A stretch of DNA of 55,394 nt, from NCBI RefSeq assembly GCF_009026145.1, contig NZ_WBUE01000028.1:1-55394 (forward strand). Direction: 5' to 3'. The stretch comes from Hyphomicrobium sp. Its GTDB lineage: Bacteria > Pseudomonadota > Alphaproteobacteria > Rhizobiales > Hyphomicrobiaceae. Positions 27,568 to 36,654 of the stretch are shown in pieces; the first letter of the stretch is position 1; each line of letters starts with the position of its first letter. Both the position numbers and the translations under genes were made by a program. The notes beneath the pieces are model-generated. The model saw nothing but the letters and a program-made list of their open reading frames with translations. It ran no database searches and was not told the origin of the DNA.

Positions 27568-27861
27568 TCAGACCATTTTGCCGATGACTTTCTGCATCTC
27601 GGCGAACGAGAAGGCGCGTAACGTCTCGGAGCGAACATAGCCGCGGGAGGCGACACTCAGCATGAGTGCCGTGGAACTCTCGTCGTCCGGCGCCTCGCAC
27701 AGGACGACGATGTCGTGGCGCCCGAGCGTCCAGTACATGTCCTTGACCGTTACACCACTTTTCTTGGCCATCTCCTTGAAGGCCTCCGCCCGCGCGATCG
27801 TCTCCTTGACGTTGCGGATGCCCTGTTCGGTGAAGCTGGCGAGGACAACGAAAGTGGCCAT
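27568..27861 (-). CDS. GYD-domain protein
   Basis: The 97-residue protein matches the GYD family (IRNVKETIARAEAFKEMAKK, VKDMYWTLGRHDIVVLCEAPDD), small alpha-beta barrel proteins common in bacteria. Their biochemical role is unknown. AAGGAGG lies 7 bases before the ATG. It is downstream of the degenerate SDR gene in the same orientation, 111 bases away. Confidence 0.82.
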   Translation of the reverse strand: MATFVVLASFTEQGIRNVKETIARAEAFKEMAKKSGVTVKDMYWTLGRHDIVVLCEAPDDESSTALMLSVASRGYVRSETLRAFSFAEMQKVIGKMV

Positions 27862-27972
27862 GGGATCCTCCTTCGCGGGTCTCCCTCTCGATACGCCCCT
27901 CTGTCATCGATACGGCTGCAGCGCGTGGGTGTCTACAGCCCGATATCCGCCGGCTGCAGATCAGTCGGCTTG

Positions 27973-28719
27973 TCAGCAGCCACGCCTGGCGACGCCGGCG
28001 GCATCGAACAGCTGCCCGGTCAAGGTGCGGCCGGGACGCGAGGCGAGATAGAGCGCCAGAGCGGCAATATCTGTCTCGTTGGCGAGGTTGGCACCCGAAT
28101 CCTGCAGTGTCGCGGACGGTCCGACGGCGTTGACGCGGATGCCTTGCGGAGCCCATCGCTCGGCCTCGCCGCGCGTTACCGCGGCGAGCGCTGAGCGGAC
28201 GACGCCGGCGAGCGCGGCCTCGGCCGCCGTCCGCGGTGCCGGCATGGTCACGACGTTGAGCACGAGGCCTTCGTTGAGCGTCAGACGCATGCGGTTGGCC
28301 ACGATGCGCGTGACGTGCACGGGAAGCATCAGCTTCTCGGAAACCAGATCCTCCACGTCGCTGACGCTTGCGCGGCCGGCAATGTCGCAGGCCCCAATGG
28401 GGATGAGATTAATGACGACATCGAGGCCGCCGAATGCCTGCGCGGCGGCTTTGGCAAAGCGGATCGACGATTCGGAATCGCGGCAGGCGTCGGTGAACAG
28501 CTTCACCTCGCTGGCGGTCTCGGCGAGCATTGTGGTGACGGCGTCGAGCTCGGGAGAGGCGGCGGTGGCATGCACCACGAGGCGGCCATGGTGATCGGCA
28601 AATTTGCGCGCCACGTCCACGCCACATAGCGGCGAAAGGCCCGTGATCAGCACGCGCACGCCGGCAAGCTCACCATAGTATGACGCACTCGGATTGCGAC
28701 CCATCACCGTCATCAGCAT
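27973..28719 (-). CDS. SDR-fold protein lacking catalytic residues
   Basis: The 248-residue protein has the overall plan of a short-chain dehydrogenase (VRVLITGLSPLCGVDVA, AFGGLDVVINLIP, GIRVNAVGPS, and a C-terminal SRPGRTLTGQLFDAAG), but key residues are missing. The glycine motif is TGLSPLCG rather than TGxxxGxG, and in the segment where YxxxK should stand it has alanine and arginine (AGVVR). Catalysis by the normal mechanism is unlikely; binding of a nucleotide or a partner is possible. ATG at 28719 follows AAGGGA. No neighbouring pathway genes give a role. Confidence 0.72.
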   Translation of the reverse strand: MLMTVMGRNPSASYYGELAGVRVLITGLSPLCGVDVARKFADHHGRLVVHATAASPELDAVTTMLAETASEVKLFTDACRDSESSIRFAKAAAQAFGGLDVVINLIPIGACDIAGRASVSDVEDLVSEKLMLPVHVTRIVANRMRLTLNEGLVLNVVTMPAPRTAAEAALAGVVRSALAAVTRGEAERWAPQGIRVNAVGPSATLQDSGANLANETDIAALALYLASRPGRTLTGQLFDAAGVARRGC

Positions 28720-29094
28720 GAGCTTTCCCTTCATTCTACGCCGGGACAGCAAGGGAACGCCCCCGACACAACTGATACCACGTCGATTCGACTAACGAGT
28801 CCTAAACAGCGCCCCGAATCCGGTCGGCTGGAGGCCGGCCTGCGGCGCGACTGAGGCGCGACATGGCAATCCCCGGGCGCTTGCGAAGTTCCCGCCGCGA
28901 CAGCGGTGCTGTGGACGAATCGGTATGCGCCGCACGCCAGCCGAGGTTTTGCGCCTGGCGCCACGCGCCGGACACGAATCGGCGCGCTGTTGAGAAAGCT
29001 GGTGAAAGTGGCCGTGCCGTCATTGCGCGGCGGGGGTGCGGGCGAAAAGCTCGGTTGGATCAACGAATCGGCAAGGGGGCGTCGTCACTCTTCC
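28720..29094. other. Divergent intergenic region without recognised features
   Basis: Between the SDR-like gene and the EAL protein. The start of the EAL gene is uncertain, and some of this stretch may be coding if it begins upstream (the frame is open from 28906). No conserved protein, promoter or repeat was recognised. Confidence 0.35.
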
Positions 29095-30876
29095 ATGGCG
29101 AGCATCGAAAACAGCGAGCACGGTATGCCGAAGCACAGAGGCATGGCCGATCTCATCGTCAAGGGGGCCATCGCGCTGGTCACGGCGGCCTTCTTCATCG
29201 GCGCATATCTGCAATTCCAGGTGTCGTTCTGGCTGGCGCTCATCGCCGCGCTGTCGGTGTACATCATGCTGGTCATGGTGCACGCACTGATGCGGCGCTC
29301 GGAGCGCGAGACGGAGCTCGTCACCGAGGTCACGCGGCTCGAGGACGAGGTCTCACGACTGAAGACCGCTGGGCCACCTGCAGTTGGTGCGAGGCCGGCG
29401 CGCGCCCCGACATTCGTTCCGCCGGCCGTCAAGGCGCCACCGGCGCCAGCGGCGGGCCAATTATCGATGCCGCCGGTGCCGTCTGCGGCCGCGCCTGCTC
29501 CGGCGATGCCGCCGCTCGCATCCAAGCCACCGCGCATCTTCCGCCAGGAGCGGGCAACGTCGGTTTCCGAGCGCGCGCCGCGCTTGACGGCGCATCGACC
29601 GGGCGCGCCTGGGCTCGAGCCGCAGCGTCCGGAGCCGCAGCTTTCCGTGCCCCAGCTTTCGATGCCGACACCGCCTCCCGCGGCGCCAGCGCCCGCGCTG
29701 CGCGCCGACGTTCCCCCAGTGCCGACGTTGCCCGATTGGTCGGCGCCAGCCGCCGCTCCCGCTGCTCCGAGCCATCAGGCGCACGATTATTGGCCGAGCC
29801 GCCAGGCGAAGCCGACGCTGCCCGAAGGCCCTCGCGTCGAGCTGCCGCCGCTCGCCGCCGACCGCGAGACCGATCTGGATGCCGTGCACGGGATGATCAA
29901 GCGTCTCGCCGACGAGGTTGACCTCGGGGCCGAGCCGACGCTCGAAGGTCTGCCGCCGCAGCGGCAGGAGAGCGTGCTGCGCGCCTCGCTCAACGCATTG
30001 CAGACAACCGCCAACGCCATGCGGGCCTCGAAAACGAAGGGTGCGCTGCCGTCCACATCGAGCGCACCTCGAGCCGGCGCCCCCATGCCGCCGCCAATCA
30101 TGCCGTCGCACTCACGGCTTGCCTCGCTTGCCGAGGCGGTGGCGGCCGGCCGCATCGATGTGGCGCTGTCGCCCATCGTCGGACTCGCCGACCATCAGGT
30201 GCACTACTACGAGGTGGTGGCTTCGCCTTGCGATGAACGCGGCACGCCGCTGTCCGCGACGACGCGCGATCCGCAGCTCGCCTTGGCGGGGTTGTTGCCA
30301 CTGCTGGACGGCGCCCGCCTGCGTCAGGCGGCACGCGTCGCCGGCACGCTGGCCGACGAGGGGCGCGGGACCCGCCTGTTCGTACCGGTGACCGCGGTCT
30401 CGCTCGCCAACGATAGCTTCCTCGACGAGATGGCCGACGCCTATCGCGATCGGGAGTCGCTGGCAGGCGAGCTGGTGCTGACCTTCGCCCAGGCGGACAT
30501 CCGCACCTTCGGCGGCTCGGAATGGAGCGCACTGACCGATATGCGCGATCTCGGTTTCCGTTTCGGTGTCGAGGACGTCACCGACTTTGACTACGAGTTC
30601 ACGGCATTGTGTGCCGCGGGCTTTGCCTTCGTGAAGCTCGATGCGGCGACGCTGCTCTCCGGGCTGGCGGCACCGAGCGGCGTCATGCCGGCCATCGAGG
30701 TGTGCCGCAACCTGAGCGAGTTGGGGTTGACGCTGATCGTCGGCAGTATCGATGACGAGGCCCTGCGCGACAAGGTTCTCGAGGCCGGCGTGCCGCTGGG
30801 GCAGGGGGCGCTTTATGGCGCGCCTATCTCCGTCGCGGGGGGCGGTTACGTCGCCGCCGGTGACGCAGCCGCTTGA
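29095..30876 (+). CDS. Membrane protein with a degenerate EAL domain
   Basis: The 593-residue product (from ATG 29095) has two adjacent hydrophobic helices near the N-terminus, a short coiled coil (ETELVTEVTRLEDEVSRL), a Pro/Ala-rich linker of about 170 residues, and a C-terminal EAL-like domain from about residue 340. The signature EAL motif reads YEVVASP and the DDFG-type metal site reads VEDVTD, so c-di-GMP hydrolysis is unlikely. It probably binds c-di-GMP or a protein. The following HAD gene starts 31 bases after its stop and is likely in the same transcript. The start is not fixed by a good ribosome-binding site. Confidence 0.78.
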   Translation: MASIENSEHGMPKHRGMADLIVKGAIALVTAAFFIGAYLQFQVSFWLALIAALSVYIMLVMVHALMRRSERETELVTEVTRLEDEVSRLKTAGPPAVGARPARAPTFVPPAVKAPPAPAAGQLSMPPVPSAAAPAPAMPPLASKPPRIFRQERATSVSERAPRLTAHRPGAPGLEPQRPEPQLSVPQLSMPTPPPAAPAPALRADVPPVPTLPDWSAPAAAPAAPSHQAHDYWPSRQAKPTLPEGPRVELPPLAADRETDLDAVHGMIKRLADEVDLGAEPTLEGLPPQRQESVLRASLNALQTTANAMRASKTKGALPSTSSAPRAGAPMPPPIMPSHSRLASLAEAVAAGRIDVALSPIVGLADHQVHYYEVVASPCDERGTPLSATTRDPQLALAGLLPLLDGARLRQAARVAGTLADEGRGTRLFVPVTAVSLANDSFLDEMADAYRDRESLAGELVLTFAQADIRTFGGSEWSALTDMRDLGFRFGVEDVTDFDYEFTALCAAGFAFVKLDAATLLSGLAAPSGVMPAIEVCRNLSELGLTLIVGSIDDEALRDKVLEAGVPLGQGALYGAPISVAGGGYVAAGDAAA

Positions 30877-30907
30877 GATTTGCGCGGGCGGCAGCTAGGC
30901 AGTCGCC

Positions 30908-31777
30908 ATGCCGCCCGCATCTCTCTCCGCTCCCGCCATTCCGCTCGTTAGCTCGATCGCCCCGCTCGCCGAAGGGACGCGAGCTTGGCTGCTCGATATC
31001 TGGGGCGTGGTGCACAATGGCGTGAGGCCATTTGCCGACGCCAGCGCCGCATGTGCACGCTATCGCGCCATGGGCGGTATCGTCGTGCTCGTCTCCAACT
31101 CGCCGCGACCCTGCGACAGCGTTGCCACTCAGCTCGACGGCATCGGCGTGCCGCGCGACGGCTGGGACGCGATCGTCACCTCGGGCGACGTGGCACGTAC
31201 GCTGATTGGCCATTATGCGGGGCGGCCGATTCTTCATATCGGCCCCGAGCGCGACCTCGCCACGTTCACCGGCCTTGGAATCGTGCGCGTCCCAGCCGAT
31301 GCGGCCGAAGCGGTTGTCTGCACCGGCCTATTCGACGACGAGCGTGAGACGCCCGACGACTACGTGGCGATGCTTGCAGCATGCCGCGCGCGCGAGCTGC
31401 CGATGATTTGCGCCAATCCCGACGTCATGGTCGAGCGCGGCGGTCGCATGATCTACTGCGCCGGTGCCATCGCCCGCGCCTACGAGGCGCTGGGTGGTAA
31501 GGTCGAATACGCCGGCAAGCCGTATCTGCCGATCTATGAACTGACTTTCGAGACGCTGGAGAAGCTAAAAGCCGGCAGTGCGGACAAGGCCGGGCTGCTG
31601 GCCATCGGCGATGGGGTCGGCACCGACATCGCCGGGGCAGCCGCCGCAGATGTGCGATCGGTGTTCGTCGCCAGCGGTGTGCATGTCAAAGGCGGCCTCG
31701 ACGCCAAGGCGATCGAGGCCCTATTTCCGCCCGGCGCCCCGCGCCCCATTGCGGCAATGCCCAAGCTCGCCTGGTAA
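30908..31777 (+). CDS. HAD-superfamily hydrolase, TIGR01459 type
   Basis: The 289-residue protein fits the TIGR01459 subfamily of class IIA HAD phosphatases (related to NagD): [11 protein letters not shown] with the nucleophile Asp, the SNSPRP motif [14 protein letters not shown] with the conserved Lys, and [13 protein letters not shown]. Such enzymes dephosphorylate small molecules such as nucleotides; the substrate of this subgroup is not established. The usual location between a degenerate EAL gene and uvrC or ribF is kept here. Confidence 0.88.
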   Translation: MPPASLSAPAIPLVSSIAPLAEGTRAWLLDIWGVVHNGVRPFADASAACARYRAMGGIVVLVSNSPRPCDSVATQLDGIGVPRDGWDAIVTSGDVARTLIGHYAGRPILHIGPERDLATFTGLGIVRVPADAAEAVVCTGLFDDERETPDDYVAMLAACRARELPMICANPDVMVERGGRMIYCAGAIARAYEALGGKVEYAGKPYLPIYELTFETLEKLKAGSADKAGLLAIGDGVGTDIAGAAAADVRSVFVASGVHVKGGLDAKAIEALFPPGAPRPIAAMPKLAW

Positions 31778-31827
31778 CCAGTGCACCCTCGCTTGACGGC
31801 GCGGGCCGGCAGGCCGATCTATCGACG

Positions 31828-33933
31828 ATGCCCAACAAGGACATGCGCGAAGCTTCGCCGGCCACGCCGACGCCTGAGATCCTGCCGTCGCCCGCCACCG
31901 ATGCGGTGGGTGGCAGTGGTCCGGATGTGATCGCGCGCTACCTGAAGCTGCTACCGTCCTCGCCCGGCGTCTATCGCATGCTCGATGCCGAAGGCAACGT
32001 CATTTACGTCGGCAAGGCGCGCAGCTTGAAGGCGCGCGTGTCGAACTACGCGCGCCTCGGCGGCCACACCAACCGCATCGCGCGCATGATCGCTTCGACC
32101 GCCGGCATGGAGTTCGTCTCGGTGCGCACCGAGGCGGAGGCGCTGCTGCTGGAAGCCAACCTCATCAAGCGCTTCCGCCCGCGCTTCAACGTGCTGATGC
32201 GCGACGACAAGTCGTTCCCCTACATCCTCATCGCCCGCGATACGCCGGCGCCGCAGATCATGAAGCACCGCGGCGCGCGCACCCGCAAAGGCGACTACTT
32301 CGGGCCGTTCGCCTCGGCCGGTGCCGTCAACCGCACCATCAACATGCTGGAGCGAGCGTTCTTGCTGCGCTCATGCTCCGACAGCGTCTACGAGAGCCGC
32401 ACGCGGCCGTGCCTGCTCTACCAGATCAAGCGCTGCTCGGCGCCGTGCACGGGCGAGATCGCGTTCGACGACTATGGGCGCCTCGTCGACGAGGCAGTGC
32501 GCTTCCTGCGCGGCGAGAGCCAGAACGTGCGCCGCATGTATCAGAAGCTGATGGAGGAGGCTTCCTCACGGCTCGAGTTCGAGCGCGCGGCGCGCTTCCG
32601 TGATCGGCTGTCGGCCTTGGCGCACGTGACGGCCGATCAGGCGATCAACCCGGAGGGCATCGAGGAGGCCGACGTCTTCGCCGCCGCGCAGGAGGGTGGC
32701 CAGACGTGCATCGAGGTCTTCTTCTTCCGTACCGGCCAGAACTGGGGCAACCGCGCCTACTTCCCGAAGGCTGACCGCGCGCTCCCCGTCGAGGAGGTGC
32801 TCGATAGCTTCGTCGCCCAGTTCTACGACGATAAGCCTGTGCCCCGCCTCATCCTCCTCTCGCACGACGTGCCGAACCGGGAGCTCTTGGCCGAGGCGCT
32901 GTGCATGAAGGCCGAGCGCAAGGTCGAGATCCGTGTCCCGCAGCGCGGCACCAAGTCGGGCATCGTCGAGCATGCGCTCAACAATGCGCGCGAGGCGCTA
33001 GGGCGCAAGCTGGCGGAAGGCTCGTCGCAGCGGCGCCTGCTGGAAGGTCTCGCCGAGCGCTTTGGGCTGACGACCGTCCCGCGCCGCATCGAGGTGTTCG
33101 ACAATAGCCACATCCAGGGCGCCAACGCGGTCGGCGCGATGATCGTCGCCGGCCGCGACGGCTTCGCCAAAGGCCAGTACCGCAAGTTCAACATCAAGTC
33201 GGAGAACCTGACGCCCGGCGACGACTACGCGATGATGCGCGAGGTGCTGACGCGGCGCTTCCGCCGCCTGGTGATGGCCGATATTCCCTCTCCCCGCGCG
33301 CGTCACGCTGAAAGCGTGCCTTCGGCACGACGAGAGGGTCAGGGTGTGGGGCAGCCACTTGCACCGAGCGCGGCTCCGCCACGACCCGCAGCACAAGCTT
33401 CTGCCCCTCACCCCAACCCTCTCCCCATCGAAGACGCTGGGGAGAGGGAGGAGTGGGACGACGACATCATTCCGGACCGGCCGGACCTCGTCCTGATCGA
33501 CGGCGGCGCCGGCCAGCTCGCGGTGGCCCGCGAGGTGCTGGCCGATCTCGGCCTGCATGACATCTGCCTCATCGGGGTCGCCAAAGGTCCTGACCGCGAC
33601 GCGGGCCGCGAGCATTTCCACTTGGCCGGGCGTGATCGTCCGATGATGCTCGAGCCGCGCGATCCCGTTCTCTACTTCGTGCAGCGGCTGCGGGACGAGG
33701 CGCACCGCTTCGCCATCGGCTCGCACCGCACACGCCGCGCCATGGCGATGAGCGTCAGCCCGCTCGACGAGATCGAGGGCATCGGTCCTCGCCGCCGCCG
33801 CGCCCTGATGAGCTACTTCGGCTCGGCCAAGGCTGTCTCGCGCGCCGGCGTCGAAGACCTGAAGGCGGTCGACGGCATCTCGGCCGAGATGGCGCAGCGC
33901 ATTTACGACCACTTCCACGAGCGGCGCAGTTGA
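31828..33933 (+). CDS. uvrC: UvrABC excinuclease subunit C with a palindromic in-frame insert
   Basis: The 701-residue protein makes both incisions in nucleotide-excision repair. It has the N-terminal GIY-YIG nuclease ([18 protein letters not shown]), the UvrB-binding UVR motif, the RNase-H-like core ([11 protein letters not shown] and [13 protein letters not shown]) and the C-terminal helix-hairpin-helix pair ([13 protein letters not shown]). Between the nuclease-proximal segment and the LIDGG motif, residues about 486-541 are a Pro/Arg/Ala-rich stretch encoded by an inverted-repeat element (33284-33449) that keeps the frame. It falls in a linker known to vary in length. Apart from the insert all catalytic segments are intact, so the protein is probably active. 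Confidence 0.95.
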   Translation: MPNKDMREASPATPTPEILPSPATDAVGGSGPDVIARYLKLLPSSPGVYRMLDAEGNVIYVGKARSLKARVSNYARLGGHTNRIARMIASTAGMEFVSVRTEAEALLLEANLIKRFRPRFNVLMRDDKSFPYILIARDTPAPQIMKHRGARTRKGDYFGPFASAGAVNRTINMLERAFLLRSCSDSVYESRTRPCLLYQIKRCSAPCTGEIAFDDYGRLVDEAVRFLRGESQNVRRMYQKLMEEASSRLEFERAARFRDRLSALAHVTADQAINPEGIEEADVFAAAQEGGQTCIEVFFFRTGQNWGNRAYFPKADRALPVEEVLDSFVAQFYDDKPVPRLILLSHDVPNRELLAEALCMKAERKVEIRVPQRGTKSGIVEHALNNAREALGRKLAEGSSQRRLLEGLAERFGLTTVPRRIEVFDNSHIQGANAVGAMIVAGRDGFAKGQYRKFNIKSENLTPGDDYAMMREVLTRRFRRLVMADIPSPRARHAESVPSARREGQGVGQPLAPSAAPPRPAAQASAPHPNPLPIEDAGEREEWDDDIIPDRPDLVLIDGGAGQLAVAREVLADLGLHDICLIGVAKGPDRDAGREHFHLAGRDRPMMLEPRDPVLYFVQRLRDEAHRFAIGSHRTRRAMAMSVSPLDEIEGIGPRRRRALMSYFGSAKAVSRAGVEDLKAVDGISAEMAQRIYDHFHERRS
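33284..33449 (+). repeat. Nested palindromic repeat element inserted in frame in uvrC
   Basis: The outer arms are TCCCTCTCCCC (33285-33295) and GGGGAGAGGGA (33439-33449). The inner arms at 33332-33354 and 33401-33423 pair over about 23 bases with a few mismatches (GAGAGGGTCAGGGTG against CACCCCAACCCTCTC). Two small hairpins lie inside the left part (CACGC-TGAAA-GCGTG and CGTGCC-TTC-GGCACG). Elements built from CCCTCTCCCC and CTCACCCCAACCCTCTC are dispersed in Rhizobiales genomes to my knowledge, normally between genes. Confidence 0.88.
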
Positions 33934-34013
33934 ACATTGGCCCGCGCACACGCGATCGCGACCGGGATGCAGGATCCCGGCCACGTGCGCTCATTGGACG
34001 CGACGAAGCCCGC

Positions 34014-34235
34014 TTAGACAGGCGGGGCGGCAGCCGGCGGCATCGCGATCGCCGCAAGCCAGTAGACCCACGCCACGTAGAATATGGCGAAGAACACTGC
34101 CGTCAGCACCGCTCCGATAAAGCGGTTGCCGAACGCGATGGCATTGCCAACGATAGCTGCGAGGAAAGCAATTCCCGAGTAGATGGCGACGGTTGTCCAG
34201 TCGACGGTCGCCAAGTCGAACGGCAGTTGAGGCAT
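34014..34235 (-). CDS. Small two-helix membrane protein
   Basis: The 73-residue protein has two hydrophobic helices (TVAIYSGIAFLAAIVGNAIA and VLTAVFFAIFYVAWVYWL) with a short positive loop between them and a Pro/Ala tail. It has no signal peptide or known domain. Similar small inner-membrane proteins occur in Rhizobiales without a role. It lies between uvrC and the dienelactone hydrolase gene, oriented against uvrC; an AT-rich upstream region could hold its promoter. Confidence 0.65.
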   Translation of the reverse strand: MPQLPFDLATVDWTTVAIYSGIAFLAAIVGNAIAFGNRFIGAVLTAVFFAIFYVAWVYWLAAIAMPPAAAPPV

Positions 34236-34401
34236 GCGAACGACTCCCCCAAAGATCCCATCTGTGTGGGTTGTTTAGATGTCCTCTTGCGCGCGCAGTC
34301 TCCGCCAACGGGCTCGCAGATGCAAGGCCGCGCAGGCAAGCCATTGTGCGCAGTAGCACTCTCTAGACTTTTGTTGTGACGGAAAGATTGCGCTCCCCGC
34401 G

Positions 34402-35277
34402 TCAGACGACGCCGTGGGCATGGAACCAGGCCAGCATGCGCGCCCAGCCATCTTTCGCCGCCTCCGGCCGGAAGCTTGGGCGGTAGTCGGCGTTGAAGGC
34501 GTGCGGCGTGTCCGGATAGACGATGAACTCGCACTCCCTTGTTGCGGCCTTGCAGGCGGCGCGCATGCGCTCGACGGTGTCGACCGGGATGCCCTGGTCG
34601 GCGCCGCCATAAAGGCCGAGTACCGGCGCCCTGAGTTCGGCGACGACATCGATGGGGTGGCGCGGCGTATTGGCGGAGGCATCTCCGACGAGCTTGCCAT
34701 ACCAGGCGACGCCAGCTTTGAGCTCCGAGCTGTGTGCGGCGTAGAGCCAAACGATGCGGCCACCCCAGCAAAAGCCGGCAATGCCGAGTTTTGAGGCATC
34801 GCCGTGCCCCGAGTTCTTGGCGTAGGCGACGGTAGCATCGAGATCGGACATGACCTGCGCGTCCGGCACCTTGGAGACGACCTCGGCGATGATCTTCTGG
34901 ATATCGGTCTGATCGGCGACGCTGCCCTGGCGCACGTAGAGTTCCGGTGCGATGGCCATGTAGCCCTGCTTGGCGAGGCGGCGGCAGAGATCGCGGATGT
35001 GCTCGTGCACGCCGAAGATTTCCTGCACGACGATGACTACGGGAAACGTTCCAGGTTTCGCCGGCATGGCGCGATAGGCGGGCACATCGCGGTCGGCCGC
35101 GGGGATGCCGACCACGCCGGCTTCGAGACCCTCGCTGTTCGTATGCACCACGGTTTGCGCCGCAACGGGATGCACGGCGGCAGCGAACCCCACCGAGAGG
35201 CTCGCAGCGAGCATTTCACGCCGGTCCACATCCAGCTTTGCTCGCAGGCTGCGACGATCATTCTCGAAACCGTCCAT
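34402..35277 (-). CDS. Dienelactone-hydrolase-family protein, probably exported by Tat
   Basis: The 291-residue alpha/beta hydrolase has the nucleophile elbow GIAGFCWGGR (Cys), YGGADQGIP (Asp) and TPHAFNAD (His), the Cys-Asp-His triad of dienelactone hydrolases. The N-terminus is DRREMLAASLSVGFAAAV, which fits a twin-arginine-type leader with RR and an AAQ cleavage site, so the enzyme would act in the periplasm. AGGAG lies 7 bases before the ATG at 35277. The substrate cannot be named. It is divergent from the extensin-like gene. Confidence 0.86.
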   Translation of the reverse strand: MDGFENDRRSLRAKLDVDRREMLAASLSVGFAAAVHPVAAQTVVHTNSEGLEAGVVGIPAADRDVPAYRAMPAKPGTFPVVIVVQEIFGVHEHIRDLCRRLAKQGYMAIAPELYVRQGSVADQTDIQKIIAEVVSKVPDAQVMSDLDATVAYAKNSGHGDASKLGIAGFCWGGRIVWLYAAHSSELKAGVAWYGKLVGDASANTPRHPIDVVAELRAPVLGLYGGADQGIPVDTVERMRAACKAATRECEFIVYPDTPHAFNADYRPSFRPEAAKDGWARMLAWFHAHGVV

Positions 35278-35437
35278 GCCTTTACTCCTGAGGAAGCGTT
35301 GCAGGGGGAAATAGGCAACCGCACCTTCATGGCTCGGGGTTAGAATGCAATCCGCATTTTCGCCGCGCTCGTTGTCGAAGCTGAACGGCAGGGGAACACG
35401 CATAGCTTCTTGGCTGTTACCGTCCTTGCAGGTGAGC

Positions 35438-36577
35438 ATGGGGTCTATCGCGTCTGTCGACAAAACGCTGAGCTGTGTCTCCTCGTGGATGACCTCCATG
35501 GCATTTGCGGGCATCATGGCGCTGACGTTCTTGCCTGCCCGCGCAGTGACGCCCGCGCCTGTCGCAACGGCCGTGCCGGCCCGGCCAGCAGTGGCTCCCA
35601 CACCCCCGCTGCAGGGTGCACAATCATCGATCGCCAACCCCGCGCCTGGCGCTTCGCCATCGGCTGCCCCGGCAACGCCTGCCGCTGCAGCCGTAAGCCC
35701 GGGCACTGGGGGTGCACCTTCGGCGGCAACGACGCCCCCAGCTCCACCTCCCGACGTATGGACGCCGGAGGAATCGGCCGCCGGGTTGCGCCAGTGCGTC
35801 CAGCTGCTGGCGCCCGTCGCGGCCGATGTCGCGATGGAAGAACCGATGAAGCGCGGTCAGTGCGGCACGCCGGCGCCGCTAGCACTGCGGAGCGTCGGCG
35901 GCACTGAGAAGGTCGAGTTCAGTCCGCCTCCAACGATGAACTGCCGCCTTGCCGCGTCGCTGAGCGAATGGGTCGACAAGGTTCTGCAGCCGGCCGCGCA
36001 GGAGGCTCTCGGCACACGCATCAAACGCATCATCGGCGCATCGTCGTACTCGTGCCGCAACATCTACAATAACCCCAAGCTGTCGCTGAGCGAGCACGCG
36101 ACGGGCAATGCCATCGACATCGCCGGTTTCGTCACCGCCGACGGCCGTACTATCACCGTAGCCAAGGCCTGGGGGCCGACCGAGCGCGACATCGTCGCGG
36201 CCAAGAGGAAGGCCGTCGAGAAGCTCTTGGCCGAGAAGGCGCGCGCCAAGTCGAAATCGGGCGAACCCGCCGCCACGACGCCGACGCCTTCGATCGAGGC
36301 AGCCGGCAAAAAGGCCGAGGCCAAGCAGAAGGGTCGGGTGGAGAAGGTCGACTTCAAGCAAGGGGACCGCAATAAGGAGGCTGACAAGACCGCGGCTGAG
36401 GCCAGCGTCGACCTCAAGCCCGCGGCGACCAAAGAGGCGGCATTCCTGAAGCGCCTGCACGGAGGTTCGTGCTCGGTGTTCGCGACCGTACTGGGGCCCG
36501 AGGCAAATGAGGCCCACCGCGACCATTTCCACCTCGATATGAAGGTCCGCCGCAGCAGCAGCGGCGTATGCCACTAA
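35438..36577 (+). CDS. Extensin-like C-terminal-domain protein (M15-like metallopeptidase fold)
   Basis: The 379-residue protein has a hydrophobic leader, a long Ala/Pro-rich stretch, and the extensin-like C domain with SEHATGNAIDIAGF and HRDHFHLDM, whose His and Asp residues resemble the zinc site of LAS-type DD-carboxypeptidases. It is probably a periplasmic or outer-membrane murein hydrolase or a related binding protein. A Lys/Ala/Glu-rich insert of about 85 residues separates the two halves of the motif set, which looks low-complexity and is larger than I expect for the family. The start is uncertain: ATGs at 35345, 35438 and 35489 are in frame. Confidence 0.8.
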   Translation: MGSIASVDKTLSCVSSWMTSMAFAGIMALTFLPARAVTPAPVATAVPARPAVAPTPPLQGAQSSIANPAPGASPSAAPATPAAAAVSPGTGGAPSAATTPPAPPPDVWTPEESAAGLRQCVQLLAPVAADVAMEEPMKRGQCGTPAPLALRSVGGTEKVEFSPPPTMNCRLAASLSEWVDKVLQPAAQEALGTRIKRIIGASSYSCRNIYNNPKLSLSEHATGNAIDIAGFVTADGRTITVAKAWGPTERDIVAAKRKAVEKLLAEKARAKSKSGEPAATTPTPSIEAAGKKAEAKQKGRVEKVDFKQGDRNKEADKTAAEASVDLKPAATKEAAFLKRLHGGSCSVFATVLGPEANEAHRDHFHLDMKVRRSSSGVCH

Positions 36578-36654
36578 GCCCTTCCGGCGCTAATCAGCCC
36601 ACCGTCTACGTGCGCCATTGACGGACCATCGGCCGGATGGTGTACCAAAGGCGC

